Of a stretch of 64,000 bases of DNA, positions 9,548 to 18,862 are shown piece by piece. Origin of the DNA: Pelosinus sp. IPA-1 (GTDB lineage: Bacteria > Bacillota > Negativicutes > DSM-13327); assembly GCF_030269905.1 (NCBI RefSeq), contig NZ_BSVC01000001.1:248001-312000 (forward strand), written 5' to 3'. The notes under the pieces are model-generated. The model did no database searches, was not told the origin of the DNA, and worked only from the letters and a program-made list of their open reading frames with translations. The translations under genes were made by a program, and so were the position numbers. How positions within the stretch are numbered: position 1 is the stretch's first letter; each line of letters opens with the position of its first letter.

Positions 9548-11047
9548 ATGAAAACAGCAAAATGTATTATCGATAAGGATTATAGCATCGCCGAAATTGA
9601 TCCGAAATTATATGGTTCTTTTATTGAGCATTTGGGGAGAGCTGTATATTCTGGCATCTATGAACCATCCCATAAGACGGCCGATGAGCAAGGTTTTCGG
9701 CAAGATGTTATGGAATTGGTAGGTGACCTTGCTGTACCAGTTGTCCGCTATCCTGGTGGGAACTTTGTTTCAGGATACAATTGGACAGATGGTATAGGCC
9801 CGGTAAAGGATCGTCCTAAGAGATTAGATTATGCTTGGTTATCCATTGAATCCAATCAAATTGGTATTGATGAATTTGTCGATTGGTGTAAAAAAGTTGG
9901 TACAGAGCCAATGGCAGCAGTCAATCTAGGTACTGGCACACCCCAAGATGCTGGATATATGATGGAATATTGTAATCACCCAGCAGGTACCTACTGGAGT
10001 GAACTAAGGATAAAAAATGGTCATAAGGAGCCACATAATATAAAAGTTTGGTGCCTTGGCAACGAGATGGACGGACCTTGGCAGACTTGTGGGCTTACTG
10101 CAGAAGATTACGGTAAAAAGGCTCGTGAAGCAGCCAAAATTATGAAGTGGATTGACCCTTCTATCGAACTTGTAGCTTGTGGTAGTGCCTCCCCCTGGAT
10201 GCCAACATACCCAGAGTGGGACAGAATTGTATTAGAACATACTTATGAACAGGTAGATTATATATCCCTTCACCGATATTATGAAAATGAAGGCTGCATA
10301 GAAGACTTCTTAGCTTCCTTTGCCGATATGAATGACTTTATAAAAACAGTAGCAGCTACTGCTGATTATGTGAAAGCAAAGGTAAGAAGTAAAAAAATCA
10401 TGAAGCTGTCTTTTGATGAGTGGAATGTGTGGTATATCAAAAGACAGACACGTTTTCCTTGGACGGAGGCACCTGCCATTCTTGAGGATCAATATTCTTT
10501 GTTAGATGCATTAGTATTTGGTGGTATGTTATGTACCCTATTAAATAACTGCGACAGGGTGAGAATGGCATGCTTAGCCCAATTAGTCAATGTTATCGCC
10601 CCCATCTTTACCGAAAAAGACGGGCGGGTTTTAAAACAGTCTATCTATTATCCCTTCAAACAGGTATCTCTTTATGGCAGAGGAACAGCCCTAAAAACCT
10701 TAACCCAATCGGAAAAATTTTCTACACCCCTGTATGGAGAAGTTCCCACAGTGCAAACTGCTGCCATCTATCATAAAGAAGAAGGGAGGATCACCTTATT
10801 TGCTTTAAATTGTGATATGCAAGAGAATGCACAATTTTCTATCGACTTACGTTCCTTTGGCAGTGTTAAAATGACAGAGCATATTATTATGGATGGTCCT
10901 GACTTGTTCGCTAAAAATACATTTGACAAGCCTGACACTGTCATTCCAAGATCCGCATCTGTTGTAACTGGAAATCAAAGCTTTACAACAATATTGCCGA
11001 AACTTTCCTGGAATGTATTCCATTTTATAAGTATTCCCGAACAGTAA
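9548..11047 (+). CDS. abfA: Alpha-L-arabinofuranosidase, glycoside hydrolase family 51
   Basis: A 499-residue intracellular enzyme (no signal peptide) that releases L-arabinose from arabino-oligosaccharides by a retaining mechanism. The acid/base E173 lies in LGNEMDGPWQ and the nucleophile E291 in LSFDEWNVWY, close to E175 and E294 in the Geobacillus GH51 enzyme. The N-terminal IDPKLYGSFIEHLGR and the C-terminal beta-sandwich are both present, so the protein is full length. ATTATGGAGG precedes the ATG. Arabinose isomerase, kinase and epimerase genes are not in the window. Confidence 0.92.
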   Translation: MKTAKCIIDKDYSIAEIDPKLYGSFIEHLGRAVYSGIYEPSHKTADEQGFRQDVMELVGDLAVPVVRYPGGNFVSGYNWTDGIGPVKDRPKRLDYAWLSIESNQIGIDEFVDWCKKVGTEPMAAVNLGTGTPQDAGYMMEYCNHPAGTYWSELRIKNGHKEPHNIKVWCLGNEMDGPWQTCGLTAEDYGKKAREAAKIMKWIDPSIELVACGSASPWMPTYPEWDRIVLEHTYEQVDYISLHRYYENEGCIEDFLASFADMNDFIKTVAATADYVKAKVRSKKIMKLSFDEWNVWYIKRQTRFPWTEAPAILEDQYSLLDALVFGGMLCTLLNNCDRVRMACLAQLVNVIAPIFTEKDGRVLKQSIYYPFKQVSLYGRGTALKTLTQSEKFSTPLYGEVPTVQTAAIYHKEEGRITLFALNCDMQENAQFSIDLRSFGSVKMTEHIIMDGPDLFAKNTFDKPDTVIPRSASVVTGNQSFTTILPKLSWNVFHFISIPEQ

Positions 11048-11207
11048 AGACAAAGTAAACATTTTGTTTGCCAGTGTGATACAATACAGATACTATATGT
11101 GGTAAAATATTCCATATGAATAAATTGTATTGCCCTTTAGTGGCAGGAAAATGGGAGATAGAGATGGATCATGGGAAAACTTTCTTCAGTGAAATAGCCA
11201 TCAAAGG

Positions 11208-13061
11208 ATGGCTATGATGATAAAAATCTTTCGAAATTTTAAAATAAGAACTAGATTAGTGCTATTGTTTACCATACTTTCAATTATTCCCTTACTAATC
11301 ACTGTTATTTTGGTTTATAAAGATTCTAGCGATGCTTTAAAAGCAAAGATTAGTACCTATTCCTTACAAGTTATGAGTCAAGTAAGTGAAAATATAAAAA
11401 GGGAGCTAGATAGACTAGAAAACGATAGTGTGGAGATTGGATTTTCTGATGTAGTGCAAAACACACTTGTCCATTATGACCAAATGGGAGAATGGGAGCT
11501 TGAACATGCAATCTACATTATGAGAGAAAACCATGTAAAAAAGTTTTCCTTTCTCCACGATGTTTCCGATGTATTACTCTATACAAAAAGTGGGAAAAAG
11601 ATAAATGCCTATGGTGATGCTGGATTTTCTTTTAATCTGAAACAGGATTATCTTGATAACTATCTCAGCCAGCTTCATGAAAAAGATGGCGGTGTGGTAT
11701 GGGTACCCATTAATACAGAAAATGAATATCATTTAGTCAAACATGCTACAAGTGCCGAGCAACTAAGTAAAAGCAATGGCGTCTTACTTGGGCGTGCCGT
11801 TCGAGCTTTGTCCGAGGGAGATCGTATTGGCTATCTAATGATTCGTACCAATGAAAGATACTTATCAAATATTTATAAAGATATTGATATTGGTCAAGGG
11901 TCCGAAATTTTTGTTCTGGATAAGACGGGACGGGTAATATCTAGCCGTAGCCCTCACATACCAGTAACAAAACCTTATTTTGATGCAAAGATGATGGGGA
12001 AAATAAAAGAGAATTTTGAAGTTAGCCAGCATGTATTTTCATTAGACATTGAAGGCGAGAAATATCTTGTGTCCTTTGCCCCAGTGGAGGGAGTTGACTG
12101 GTTTGTAGTAAGCACAATCCCCTTTTCCTACATCAATTCTGATTCTCAGAAGATCTATGCGGGTGCTATTTTTATCGCTATTATTTGTTTTGTTATAGCG
12201 GTACTCTTGGCGTATCTTTTTTCTTCTAGTATCCTTGCACCCCTTAATCGGCTGCGCAAAGGAATGAAGCAGGTACAAGGAGGAAATCTATCGGTAATTG
12301 TTCAGGATCATTGCAATGATGAAATTGGTGAGCTTACTCAAAATTTTAATAACATGCTGATTGAGATTAAAAGCCTAATGGATAATATAAAAAATCAAGA
12401 AAATCAAAAAAGGTTAGCAGAGTTAAAGGCTTTGCAAGCGCAAATTAATCCTCACTTTCTTTCCAATACGCTAAATACAGTAAAATTTTTGGCAAAATCA
12501 CAAAAGGCTAACAATATTGAGAGTCTTACCACTTCTCTAATTCAATTGTTTCACATGACCATGGGAAAGGGGGATGACCTTATCACAATTGAGAAAGAAT
12601 TGGAATACATTACGAATTACATAAATATTCAAGAATATCGGTATCTGAATAAATTTAAAGTGAGTTTTGATATTGAACCAGAAATTTTAGAATGCAAAAT
12701 TCCGAGGCTTCTTTTGCAGCCTGTGGTAGAAAATGCACTGATTCATGGTATCGGGCCAATGGATGGACAGGGCATGGTGGTAATTAAAGGCTTTTTCTAT
12801 GACAAAGATATCAAAATTACGATAACGGATAATGGAGTTGGTATACCAGAAGAGGAGTTAGAAGTTATCTTGCAAAAGGATCAGGAGTGTGAGGCTATGC
12901 GGGTAAATGGAATCGGTATTGCCAACGCTGGTGAAAGGATAAAAATGTACTTTGGTGCCCAGTATGGCCTATCAATTGAAAGTGCTCAAGGTCTTTACAC
13001 AACGGTTGAGATTACAATACCAGCGCTAAAGCAAGGAAGTGAACAGGTATGCTCAAGGTAG
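11208..13061 (+). CDS. YesM-type sensor histidine kinase
   Basis: A membrane kinase of up to 617 residues. Order: first membrane helix near residues 18-40, a Cache-like extracytoplasmic sensor of about 270 residues, second helix near 315-340 (AGAIFIAIICFVIAVLLAYL), HAMP, then the His_kinase segment AQINPHFLSNTLN with the phosphorylated histidine at about 416, and a C-terminal ATPase domain (VVENALIHG, DNGVGIP). Starts at 11208, 11214 and 11217 are all in frame; AAAGGA (11203-11208) favours 11214 or 11217. It overlaps the regulator by 13 bases. Position inside the arabinan locus suggests it senses arabino-oligosaccharides, perhaps through the binding protein. Confidence 0.88.
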   Translation: MAMMIKIFRNFKIRTRLVLLFTILSIIPLLITVILVYKDSSDALKAKISTYSLQVMSQVSENIKRELDRLENDSVEIGFSDVVQNTLVHYDQMGEWELEHAIYIMRENHVKKFSFLHDVSDVLLYTKSGKKINAYGDAGFSFNLKQDYLDNYLSQLHEKDGGVVWVPINTENEYHLVKHATSAEQLSKSNGVLLGRAVRALSEGDRIGYLMIRTNERYLSNIYKDIDIGQGSEIFVLDKTGRVISSRSPHIPVTKPYFDAKMMGKIKENFEVSQHVFSLDIEGEKYLVSFAPVEGVDWFVVSTIPFSYINSDSQKIYAGAIFIAIICFVIAVLLAYLFSSSILAPLNRLRKGMKQVQGGNLSVIVQDHCNDEIGELTQNFNNMLIEIKSLMDNIKNQENQKRLAELKALQAQINPHFLSNTLNTVKFLAKSQKANNIESLTTSLIQLFHMTMGKGDDLITIEKELEYITNYINIQEYRYLNKFKVSFDIEPEILECKIPRLLLQPVVENALIHGIGPMDGQGMVVIKGFFYDKDIKITITDNGVGIPEEELEVILQKDQECEAMRVNGIGIANAGERIKMYFGAQYGLSIESAQGLYTTVEITIPALKQGSEQVCSR

Positions 13062-14674
13062 TAATTGTTGATGATGATTATACAGCTAGAAGTAATTTCA
13101 AAACAATGATAGATTGGAAGAAACATGGTTTTGTCCTATGTGGCGAAGCTACGAATGGTCAAAACGCTATAGCAGTCATTGAGGCTAGCACACCTGACAT
13201 AGTGATTACCGATATGTTTATGCCCTTGATGGATGGAGTTGCTCTTATTTCCTATCTTAGCGTACATAATCCTGACATAAAGAGTATTGCTCTTAGCGGT
13301 TATGAAGATTTTGATTACGTAAAAGAAAGTCTTAAAAATGGAGCAGTCGATTATCTTTTAAAGCACAAATTGGATAGTGTAACCTTACTAAAAGTTTTGA
13401 GAATAGCAAGTGAAAAAATTAATCGCGAGCATAAAGTTATGAAGCAATTAGTACAAAGTAGGGAAATTTTACGACAGGATTTTATAAAGCGGTTAGTAGT
13501 AGGTAGTATGTATGATAGACAGCTCATCAGCAAAACAGTAAAAGAATTGGAGTTACCGATTGACGTGAGCCACTTGTTGTTAGTGGTGGTAGCAATTGAC
13601 GACCTTCAATTTTTAAAAAACCGTTTCACTCAGGAGGAGATGAGCCGATTCATATCATCCGTTAAAGATGTAATGGAAGATATATTGCAGGATATGGGAA
13701 ATGGAACCATGTCTTTTATTGATGAGGGTAAATTTGTTATTATTTTTCATTTTGGAACAATCCGCAGTGAGTTATATATCGATAATCATGTAGCGACAAC
13801 GGTTAAGCGGATACGAGAGAGTTTTAAACGTTACCTAAACATTACAGCATGCTTTAGTCTCAGTCGTTTATTTTACAATATAGGAGATATAAGCAAACTT
13901 TATAAAGAGATTAATGAAACATTAAGTGAGAAGATAATCACGGGGCAAGATCAAATTTTCCGAGAATCTTCTAATCTTGGCAGTGGGATTGATTTCTTTA
14001 ATCTTGATGTAAAAGATGAAAAACTGATTATGATGGCCATTAAGGCAGGTAATACCAAAAGTGTTACCCACTATCTTACTGTTGTTTTTGATAAGATAAT
14101 AACACTCAAAGTCAGTTATAAAGCAATTCAAATGATTTGCATTGAACTTATCGGTATTGCAAATCGCATTGCAAGGGAATCTTCCATTGATGTGAAAGAA
14201 ATATATAGTAATAAAGATATACCTTATGACGAGATGAAAAAGCAGGAAACGGTTATGGATGTGAAAAAATGGATTGGTGGTGTATACGAAAGACTCATCA
14301 ATCTACTTTTAAGTGCAGATGATAGTGAAAATTATACAGACTCTACGAGAAAAGCCATACAATACATACGACGAAATTATACACAGGATGTATCTTTATA
14401 TCAGGCAGCCCAAGAGATTGGTATTAACAGTTCTTACTTAAGCCGGACCTTTAAGGAGGATTGCGGCATTGGATTTGCCGAGTATTTGAACAACATAAGA
14501 GTATCTCAGGCAAAGTATTTAATGGAGCGCACAGATATAAAACTAAAAGAGATCGTAAAGATGGCAGGATTTAATAATTATACTTATTTTTTTAAGGTCT
14601 TTAAAGTCATGACGGGTAGAACTCCAGTCGAGTATAAGGCGATATGCAAAAGCACCACTTTGGAAGAGGGGTAG
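13049..14674 (+). CDS. YesN-type response regulator with AraC DNA-binding domain
   Basis: A 541-residue transcription factor. The N-terminal receiver has acidic D8-D10 and the phosphoacceptor D55 in VITDMFMPLMDG, with K near 105 in YLLKHKLD. A long central region of about 300 residues, common in YesN proteins, links to two AraC helix-turn-helix motifs at the C-terminus (AAQEIGINSSYLSRTFK and VKMAGFNNYTYFFKVFK). It should be phosphorylated by the overlapping kinase and activate the arabino-oligosaccharide operon. It has no site of its own other than GTGAACAGG in the kinase 3' end, so translation is coupled. Confidence 0.9.
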   Translation: MLKVVIVDDDYTARSNFKTMIDWKKHGFVLCGEATNGQNAIAVIEASTPDIVITDMFMPLMDGVALISYLSVHNPDIKSIALSGYEDFDYVKESLKNGAVDYLLKHKLDSVTLLKVLRIASEKINREHKVMKQLVQSREILRQDFIKRLVVGSMYDRQLISKTVKELELPIDVSHLLLVVVAIDDLQFLKNRFTQEEMSRFISSVKDVMEDILQDMGNGTMSFIDEGKFVIIFHFGTIRSELYIDNHVATTVKRIRESFKRYLNITACFSLSRLFYNIGDISKLYKEINETLSEKIITGQDQIFRESSNLGSGIDFFNLDVKDEKLIMMAIKAGNTKSVTHYLTVVFDKIITLKVSYKAIQMICIELIGIANRIARESSIDVKEIYSNKDIPYDEMKKQETVMDVKKWIGGVYERLINLLLSADDSENYTDSTRKAIQYIRRNYTQDVSLYQAAQEIGINSSYLSRTFKEDCGIGFAEYLNNIRVSQAKYLMERTDIKLKEIVKMAGFNNYTYFFKVFKVMTGRTPVEYKAICKSTTLEEG

Positions 14675-14723
14675 GTCTACCTGTTTGGTAGCAAGGGGAA
14701 TTTTATAAAAGGGAGTAATACAC

Positions 14724-15836
14724 ATGGCGAGTTTACAATTGAAAAATATTTACAAACGATATCCTGGTAACGTCACTGCTGTAGAGGATTTTAATTTAGA
14801 AATCCCTGATCGTGAGTTTTTGGTCTTAGTAGGTCCGTCTGGGTGTGGTAAATCTACCACTCTACGAATGATTGCGGGACTTGAAGATATATCAGAAGGT
14901 GAACTCTATATAGATGGTAAGTTGGTAAATGAGGTACCTCCTAAAGATAGGGATATTGCAATGGTATTCCAAAATTATGCTTTATATCCTCATATGACAG
15001 TCTACGAGAACATGGTATTTGGTTTAAAAATTCGCAAAATACCGCAAGAAGAAATGAAACAACGGGTTATGGAGGCTGCAAAGATTCTTGACATTACCCA
15101 TCTTCTTGATCGAAAGCCCAAGGCATTATCTGGTGGACAGCGACAACGTGTAGCCTTAGGGCGGGCGATTGTCAGAGATCCTAAGGTGTTTTTAATGGAT
15201 GAGCCATTATCCAATTTAGATGCCAAGCTTCGTGACCAAATGCGTACTGAGATTAGTAAGTTACATAAGAGGCTACAAACTACCTTCGTATACGTGACCC
15301 ATGATCAACGAGAAGCCATGACTATGGGGACTTGCATTGTAGTGATGAAAGATGGACTGGTACAGCAGGTAGATTCTCCCCAGATCCTTTATGCTAAGCC
15401 AGCCAACTTATTTGTTGCGGGATTTATTGGTAGTCCCCAGATGAATTTTGTCAAGGTTGAGATTGAAAATAAATCGACGGGTGTATATCTTACTTTTGGC
15501 AAAAACAGCATAAAATTGCCAGAGAGTAAGGGGGAGATCTTAAAACTTACAAAGTACATAGGCAAAGAAGTGATTATGGGGATACGCCCCGAAGACTTAT
15601 ATGACAATATAGAATGTCTTGAAGAGTTTAGTGATAGTATAATTGATGCTTCTATTGAAGTTACAGAGCTTATGGGAGCTGAAACCTATCTCTTTATGAA
15701 GGTAGAGGATAGTGCTTTTGTAGCACGTGTTACTCCTAAAACCACTGCCAAAGCAGGGGAACATATTAAGATAGCAATTGATACAGATAAAATATACCTA
15801 TTTAATAAGGAGACAGAGCAGGCAATTTTAAATTAA
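14724..15836 (+). CDS. MsmX/UgpC-type sugar ABC transporter ATPase
   Basis: Nucleotide-binding subunit of 370 residues: Walker A GPSGCGKSTT at 37-46, Q-loop, signature LSGGQRQR, Walker B VFLMDEPLSNLDAKLR, H-loop VTHDQREAM, and a C-terminal TOBE/OB regulatory domain (GIRPEDLYD). AAAAGGGAG precedes the ATG. In Bacillus, MsmX energises several oligosaccharide importers; here, encoded next to the AraNPQ-like subunits, it is likely their dedicated ATPase, but it may serve others. Confidence 0.92.
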   Translation: MASLQLKNIYKRYPGNVTAVEDFNLEIPDREFLVLVGPSGCGKSTTLRMIAGLEDISEGELYIDGKLVNEVPPKDRDIAMVFQNYALYPHMTVYENMVFGLKIRKIPQEEMKQRVMEAAKILDITHLLDRKPKALSGGQRQRVALGRAIVRDPKVFLMDEPLSNLDAKLRDQMRTEISKLHKRLQTTFVYVTHDQREAMTMGTCIVVMKDGLVQQVDSPQILYAKPANLFVAGFIGSPQMNFVKVEIENKSTGVYLTFGKNSIKLPESKGEILKLTKYIGKEVIMGIRPEDLYDNIECLEEFSDSIIDASIEVTELMGAETYLFMKVEDSAFVARVTPKTTAKAGEHIKIAIDTDKIYLFNKETEQAILN

Positions 15837-15862
15837 GAAGAAGCATGGCAGCCATAATAGAA

Positions 15863-15913
15863 GAATCGCTAACTACAGGCTATTGATAGCTAAGTGGTCA
15901 GCGATTTTTTTAG
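15863..15913 (+). terminator. Terminator of the arabino-oligosaccharide locus
   Basis: AATCGCTAACTAC (15863-15875) pairs with GTGGTCAGCGATT (15894-15906) with G-T wobbles, followed by seven T. Confidence 0.85.
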
Positions 15914-16090
15914 TATGTAAAGTAAGACTAGGTATGGTTCATGACCTTATTAAATGGATTAGTAGTAGAGGTAATATTTGAGTCTTATCTTCACTTTATA
16001 GAAGGGAAAAACAGGATTTTTTTGCCGAAAAAAGGTACAATAATAAATAGGTTGTTTTTTCTATAACATTAGGCAAAGGTAGGTATTTTT

Positions 16091-17125
16091 GTGTCCAAGG
16101 AAATATTAATTATTCGATTAAGCTCGATTGGCGATGTCATTCACTGTACGCCAGTGGCAAGATCTTTGAAAGCGGCTTGGCCAGATTGTAGAATCACCTG
16201 GCTTGTTGGGGAGGTTTCAGCGGATCTTTTAAAAGAGAATCCTTACATAGATGAAATTATAGTTTGGTCTAGGGAAAAGTTTGAAAAGAAATTAAGAACA
16301 TTCCAATTTAAGGAAGCTTTTGAGATGTGGCGCGAATTAAGAAGTAAATTACAAAAAAAAGATTTTTATGCGGCTCTTGATATACATGGCTTATTTTTAA
16401 CCGGGATGATAATAAGAGAGGTAAAAACAACAAGACGTATCGGTATGAGGGATGCAAGAGAATTAAACCCACATTTTATGACCAAGACGGGTAAATCGCT
16501 AGGCAAACATATTACAGATAAGTATCTTGGTGTTCTACCCTGTTTGGGGATCCAATCAGTGGATCATAGGATGAGCCTTAGTATACCAGAAGACGCTAGA
16601 GCATTTGCCAAAAGCTTTTTTGCGGAGCATGCTGTGCTTGCACATGAAAAAATTCTAATATTAATTATCGCAACGACTTGGCCTACAAAAAATTGGCCGC
16701 CTGCTTATTTTATAGAAGCTGTTAAGCTTCTAGCTAAGGATTTTAAGATTATTATGTGTGGTGGTAGGGGAGAATTGAATATCGGCAAAGAGATTGAGGG
16801 CCAAGCAGGTGTAAAAATCGTGAATGCGATTGGTCAAACCGGTTTACTAGAGATGGCAGCTTTAATCGAGCAAGCTTCCGTCCTAGTAGCAGGAGATACG
16901 GGACCTCTTCATATGGCAGGGGCACTTGGAGTACCAACCGTAGGGATATTTGGACCAACAGATCCAGCTACATATGCACCCTTAGGTGAGCAAAATGGAA
17001 TCGTTTCTAGTCAACTGTCCTGCAATTATTGTCATAAGCAAAGGTGCCCTAAGGGAGAGGCAAGTTGTATGAACAGCATTACTCCTCAGAGAGTAGTTCA
17101 AAAAGTGTATGATGTTGCTAGATAA
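16091..17125 (+). CDS. Glycosyltransferase family 9 (lipopolysaccharide heptosyltransferase-like)
   Basis: A 344-residue GT-B enzyme that by family transfers ADP-heptose to the LPS inner core on the cytoplasmic side of the membrane. The N-terminal IIRLSSIGDVIHCTPV and the nucleotide-sugar motif GDTGPLHMAGALGVPTV are diagnostic of GT9, as is TWPTKNWPP in the middle. The C-terminal CNYCHKQRCPKGEASC cysteine cluster occurs in many GT9 proteins. GTG at 16091 follows AGGTAGG. It stands alone here, flanked by terminators, so its exact acceptor cannot be told. Its presence supports a diderm cell envelope. Confidence 0.85.
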   Translation: MSKEILIIRLSSIGDVIHCTPVARSLKAAWPDCRITWLVGEVSADLLKENPYIDEIIVWSREKFEKKLRTFQFKEAFEMWRELRSKLQKKDFYAALDIHGLFLTGMIIREVKTTRRIGMRDARELNPHFMTKTGKSLGKHITDKYLGVLPCLGIQSVDHRMSLSIPEDARAFAKSFFAEHAVLAHEKILILIIATTWPTKNWPPAYFIEAVKLLAKDFKIIMCGGRGELNIGKEIEGQAGVKIVNAIGQTGLLEMAALIEQASVLVAGDTGPLHMAGALGVPTVGIFGPTDPATYAPLGEQNGIVSSQLSCNYCHKQRCPKGEASCMNSITPQRVVQKVYDVAR

Positions 17126-17241
17126 ATAAATTTAAGAGTTTAATGGGAGAATGAGAGATTCAAGTAGGGATAAAATATGTCTTATACTTGGATCTTTAAT
17201 TTTGTCTCTAATCACTATGGACTTATGCATATATCTTTAAA

Positions 17242-17270
17242 TTGAAGGTTTGTATAAAAGGACTTATAAT
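17242..17270 (+). promoter_or_regulatory. Promoter of the hexitol PTS locus
   Basis: TTGAAG (17242-17247), 17-base spacer, TATAAT (17265-17270), leaving an untranslated leader of about 75 bases. MtlR and catabolite sites were looked for but none was convincing. Confidence 0.55.
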
Positions 17271-17352
17271 GACATTACCGGAATAGAGAGAATATTTCTG
17301 CAGAAAAAACTTGGCGATTTGCGGTGAAAAAAATGAGGGAGGTTAATATTTG

Positions 17353-18747
17353 ATGTCAACTATTCAACTGAATACTCAAACAGGCACCACGAGTACAAGC
17401 CAAAAAAACATTCAGAAATTTGGCAGATTTTTAAGTGGCATGGTAATGCCCAATATCGGAGCCTTTATCGCATGGGGCTTAATTACAGCATTTTTTATCC
17501 CTACTGGTTGGGTGCCAAATGAATATTTAAGCAAACTGGTTGGGCCAATGATTATCTACTTGCTTCCCCTTTTGATCGGCTACACCGGCGGTAAAATGGT
17601 GGCAGATAGCCGGGGCGGTGTTCTTGGTGCAATTGCAACTATCGGTGTGATAGTTGGGGTGGACATCCCTATGTTCATTGGTGCCATGATTATGGGGCCT
17701 CTTGGTGGCTATGTAATTAAGAAGTTCGACGAAACGATAGAAGGAAAAGTACCGGCTGGCTTTGAAATGTTAATTAACAACTTTTCAGCAGGTATCCTTG
17801 GCGCATTACTGGCATTATTAGCTTATACAGGAATTGGACCCGTGGTTGTATCCTTAAATGTATTTCTTAAAAATGGGGTAGAAGGCATTGTAAATGCAGG
17901 CTTATTGCCTTTAGTCTCCTTGTTTATTGAACCAGGAAAAATACTATTTTTAAATAATGCAATGAATCACGGTATCTTAAGTCCAATTGGCATACAACAA
18001 GCCAAAGAAGTAGGGAAATCCGTATTCTTCTTATTAGAAGCCAATCCTGGTCCTGGTCTAGGAATCTTACTTGCTTATTGGGCATTCTCTAAAGGCATGA
18101 TCAAACAATCGGCACCAGGGGCTGTGATTATTCACTTCTTGGGTGGTATCCATGAAATTTATTTTCCTTATGTATTAATGAATCCACTTCTGTTACTCGC
18201 AGTTATTGGCGGGGGTGCAAGCGGCGTATTTACTTTTAATCTATTAGGTGCTGGCTTAGTAGCAAGTCCTTCTCCTGGTAGTATCTTTGCAGTGTTAGCT
18301 ATGATACCAAAAGGCGGTTACTTTTCAGTACTTACTGGGGTACTGGTATCAACAGTTGTATCCTTTTTAATTGCTTCTGTATTTGTCAAACAAGCCAGTG
18401 CAAAACAGGATGATTCTCAATTAGAGGAAGCAAGAGAAAGTGTAAAAGAGCTCAAGGGCAGCCCAATGAGAAAAACAGTTAAGAAAGTAATTTTTGCTTG
18501 TGATGCGGGGATGGGGTCAAGCGCTATGGGGGCAACAACCTTGCGTAATAAATTTCAAAAAGCGGGTCTCAAGATTGAAGTAGTGAATTGTGCTATTGAG
18601 GCCATTCCTGCAGATGCTGAAATTGTTATTACTCATGAAAGTTTAACAGAAAGAGCAAAAACGATTGCTGCACATGCAGAGCATATTTCCATTAGTAATT
18701 TTCTAACGAGTCCTAAATATGATGAACTAGTTAGCCGATTACGTTAA
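17353..18747 (+). CDS. mtlA: PTS mannitol-type transporter, EIICB
   Basis: Membrane permease and phosphotransfer subunit, 464 residues. The EIIC part (about 1-345) begins [21 protein letters not shown] and contains [15 protein letters not shown], the mannitol EIIC signature. The EIIB part carries the phosphocysteine C383 in [13 protein letters not shown]. There is no EIIA domain. GAGGGAGG lies 10 bases before ATG 17353; TTG 17350 is an alternative one codon earlier. The EIIC is almost identical to that of the EIICBA encoded at 21001, so this copy may borrow the EIIA of its partner. Confidence 0.9.
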   Translation: MSTIQLNTQTGTTSTSQKNIQKFGRFLSGMVMPNIGAFIAWGLITAFFIPTGWVPNEYLSKLVGPMIIYLLPLLIGYTGGKMVADSRGGVLGAIATIGVIVGVDIPMFIGAMIMGPLGGYVIKKFDETIEGKVPAGFEMLINNFSAGILGALLALLAYTGIGPVVVSLNVFLKNGVEGIVNAGLLPLVSLFIEPGKILFLNNAMNHGILSPIGIQQAKEVGKSVFFLLEANPGPGLGILLAYWAFSKGMIKQSAPGAVIIHFLGGIHEIYFPYVLMNPLLLLAVIGGGASGVFTFNLLGAGLVASPSPGSIFAVLAMIPKGGYFSVLTGVLVSTVVSFLIASVFVKQASAKQDDSQLEEARESVKELKGSPMRKTVKKVIFACDAGMGSSAMGATTLRNKFQKAGLKIEVVNCAIEAIPADAEIVITHESLTERAKTIAAHAEHISISNFLTSPKYDELVSRLR

Positions 18748-18765
18748 GTATGGGGAAATGATTAC

Positions 18766-18811
18766 ATCAGGTAAACTGAGGCTAACTTGCTCTTAGTTTA
18801 CCTGATAGTTT
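18766..18811 (+). terminator. Terminator after the first mtlA
   Basis: ATCAGGTAAACTGAG (18766-18780) pairs with CTTAGTTTACCTGAT (18792-18806), one wobble, followed by AGTTTT. The T-run is short, so some read-through into mtlR is possible. Confidence 0.65.
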
Positions 18812-18862
18812 TAAAAATAGGGACAGTATAATAGCGATAAGGTAAGGGTATGGAGGGATTTT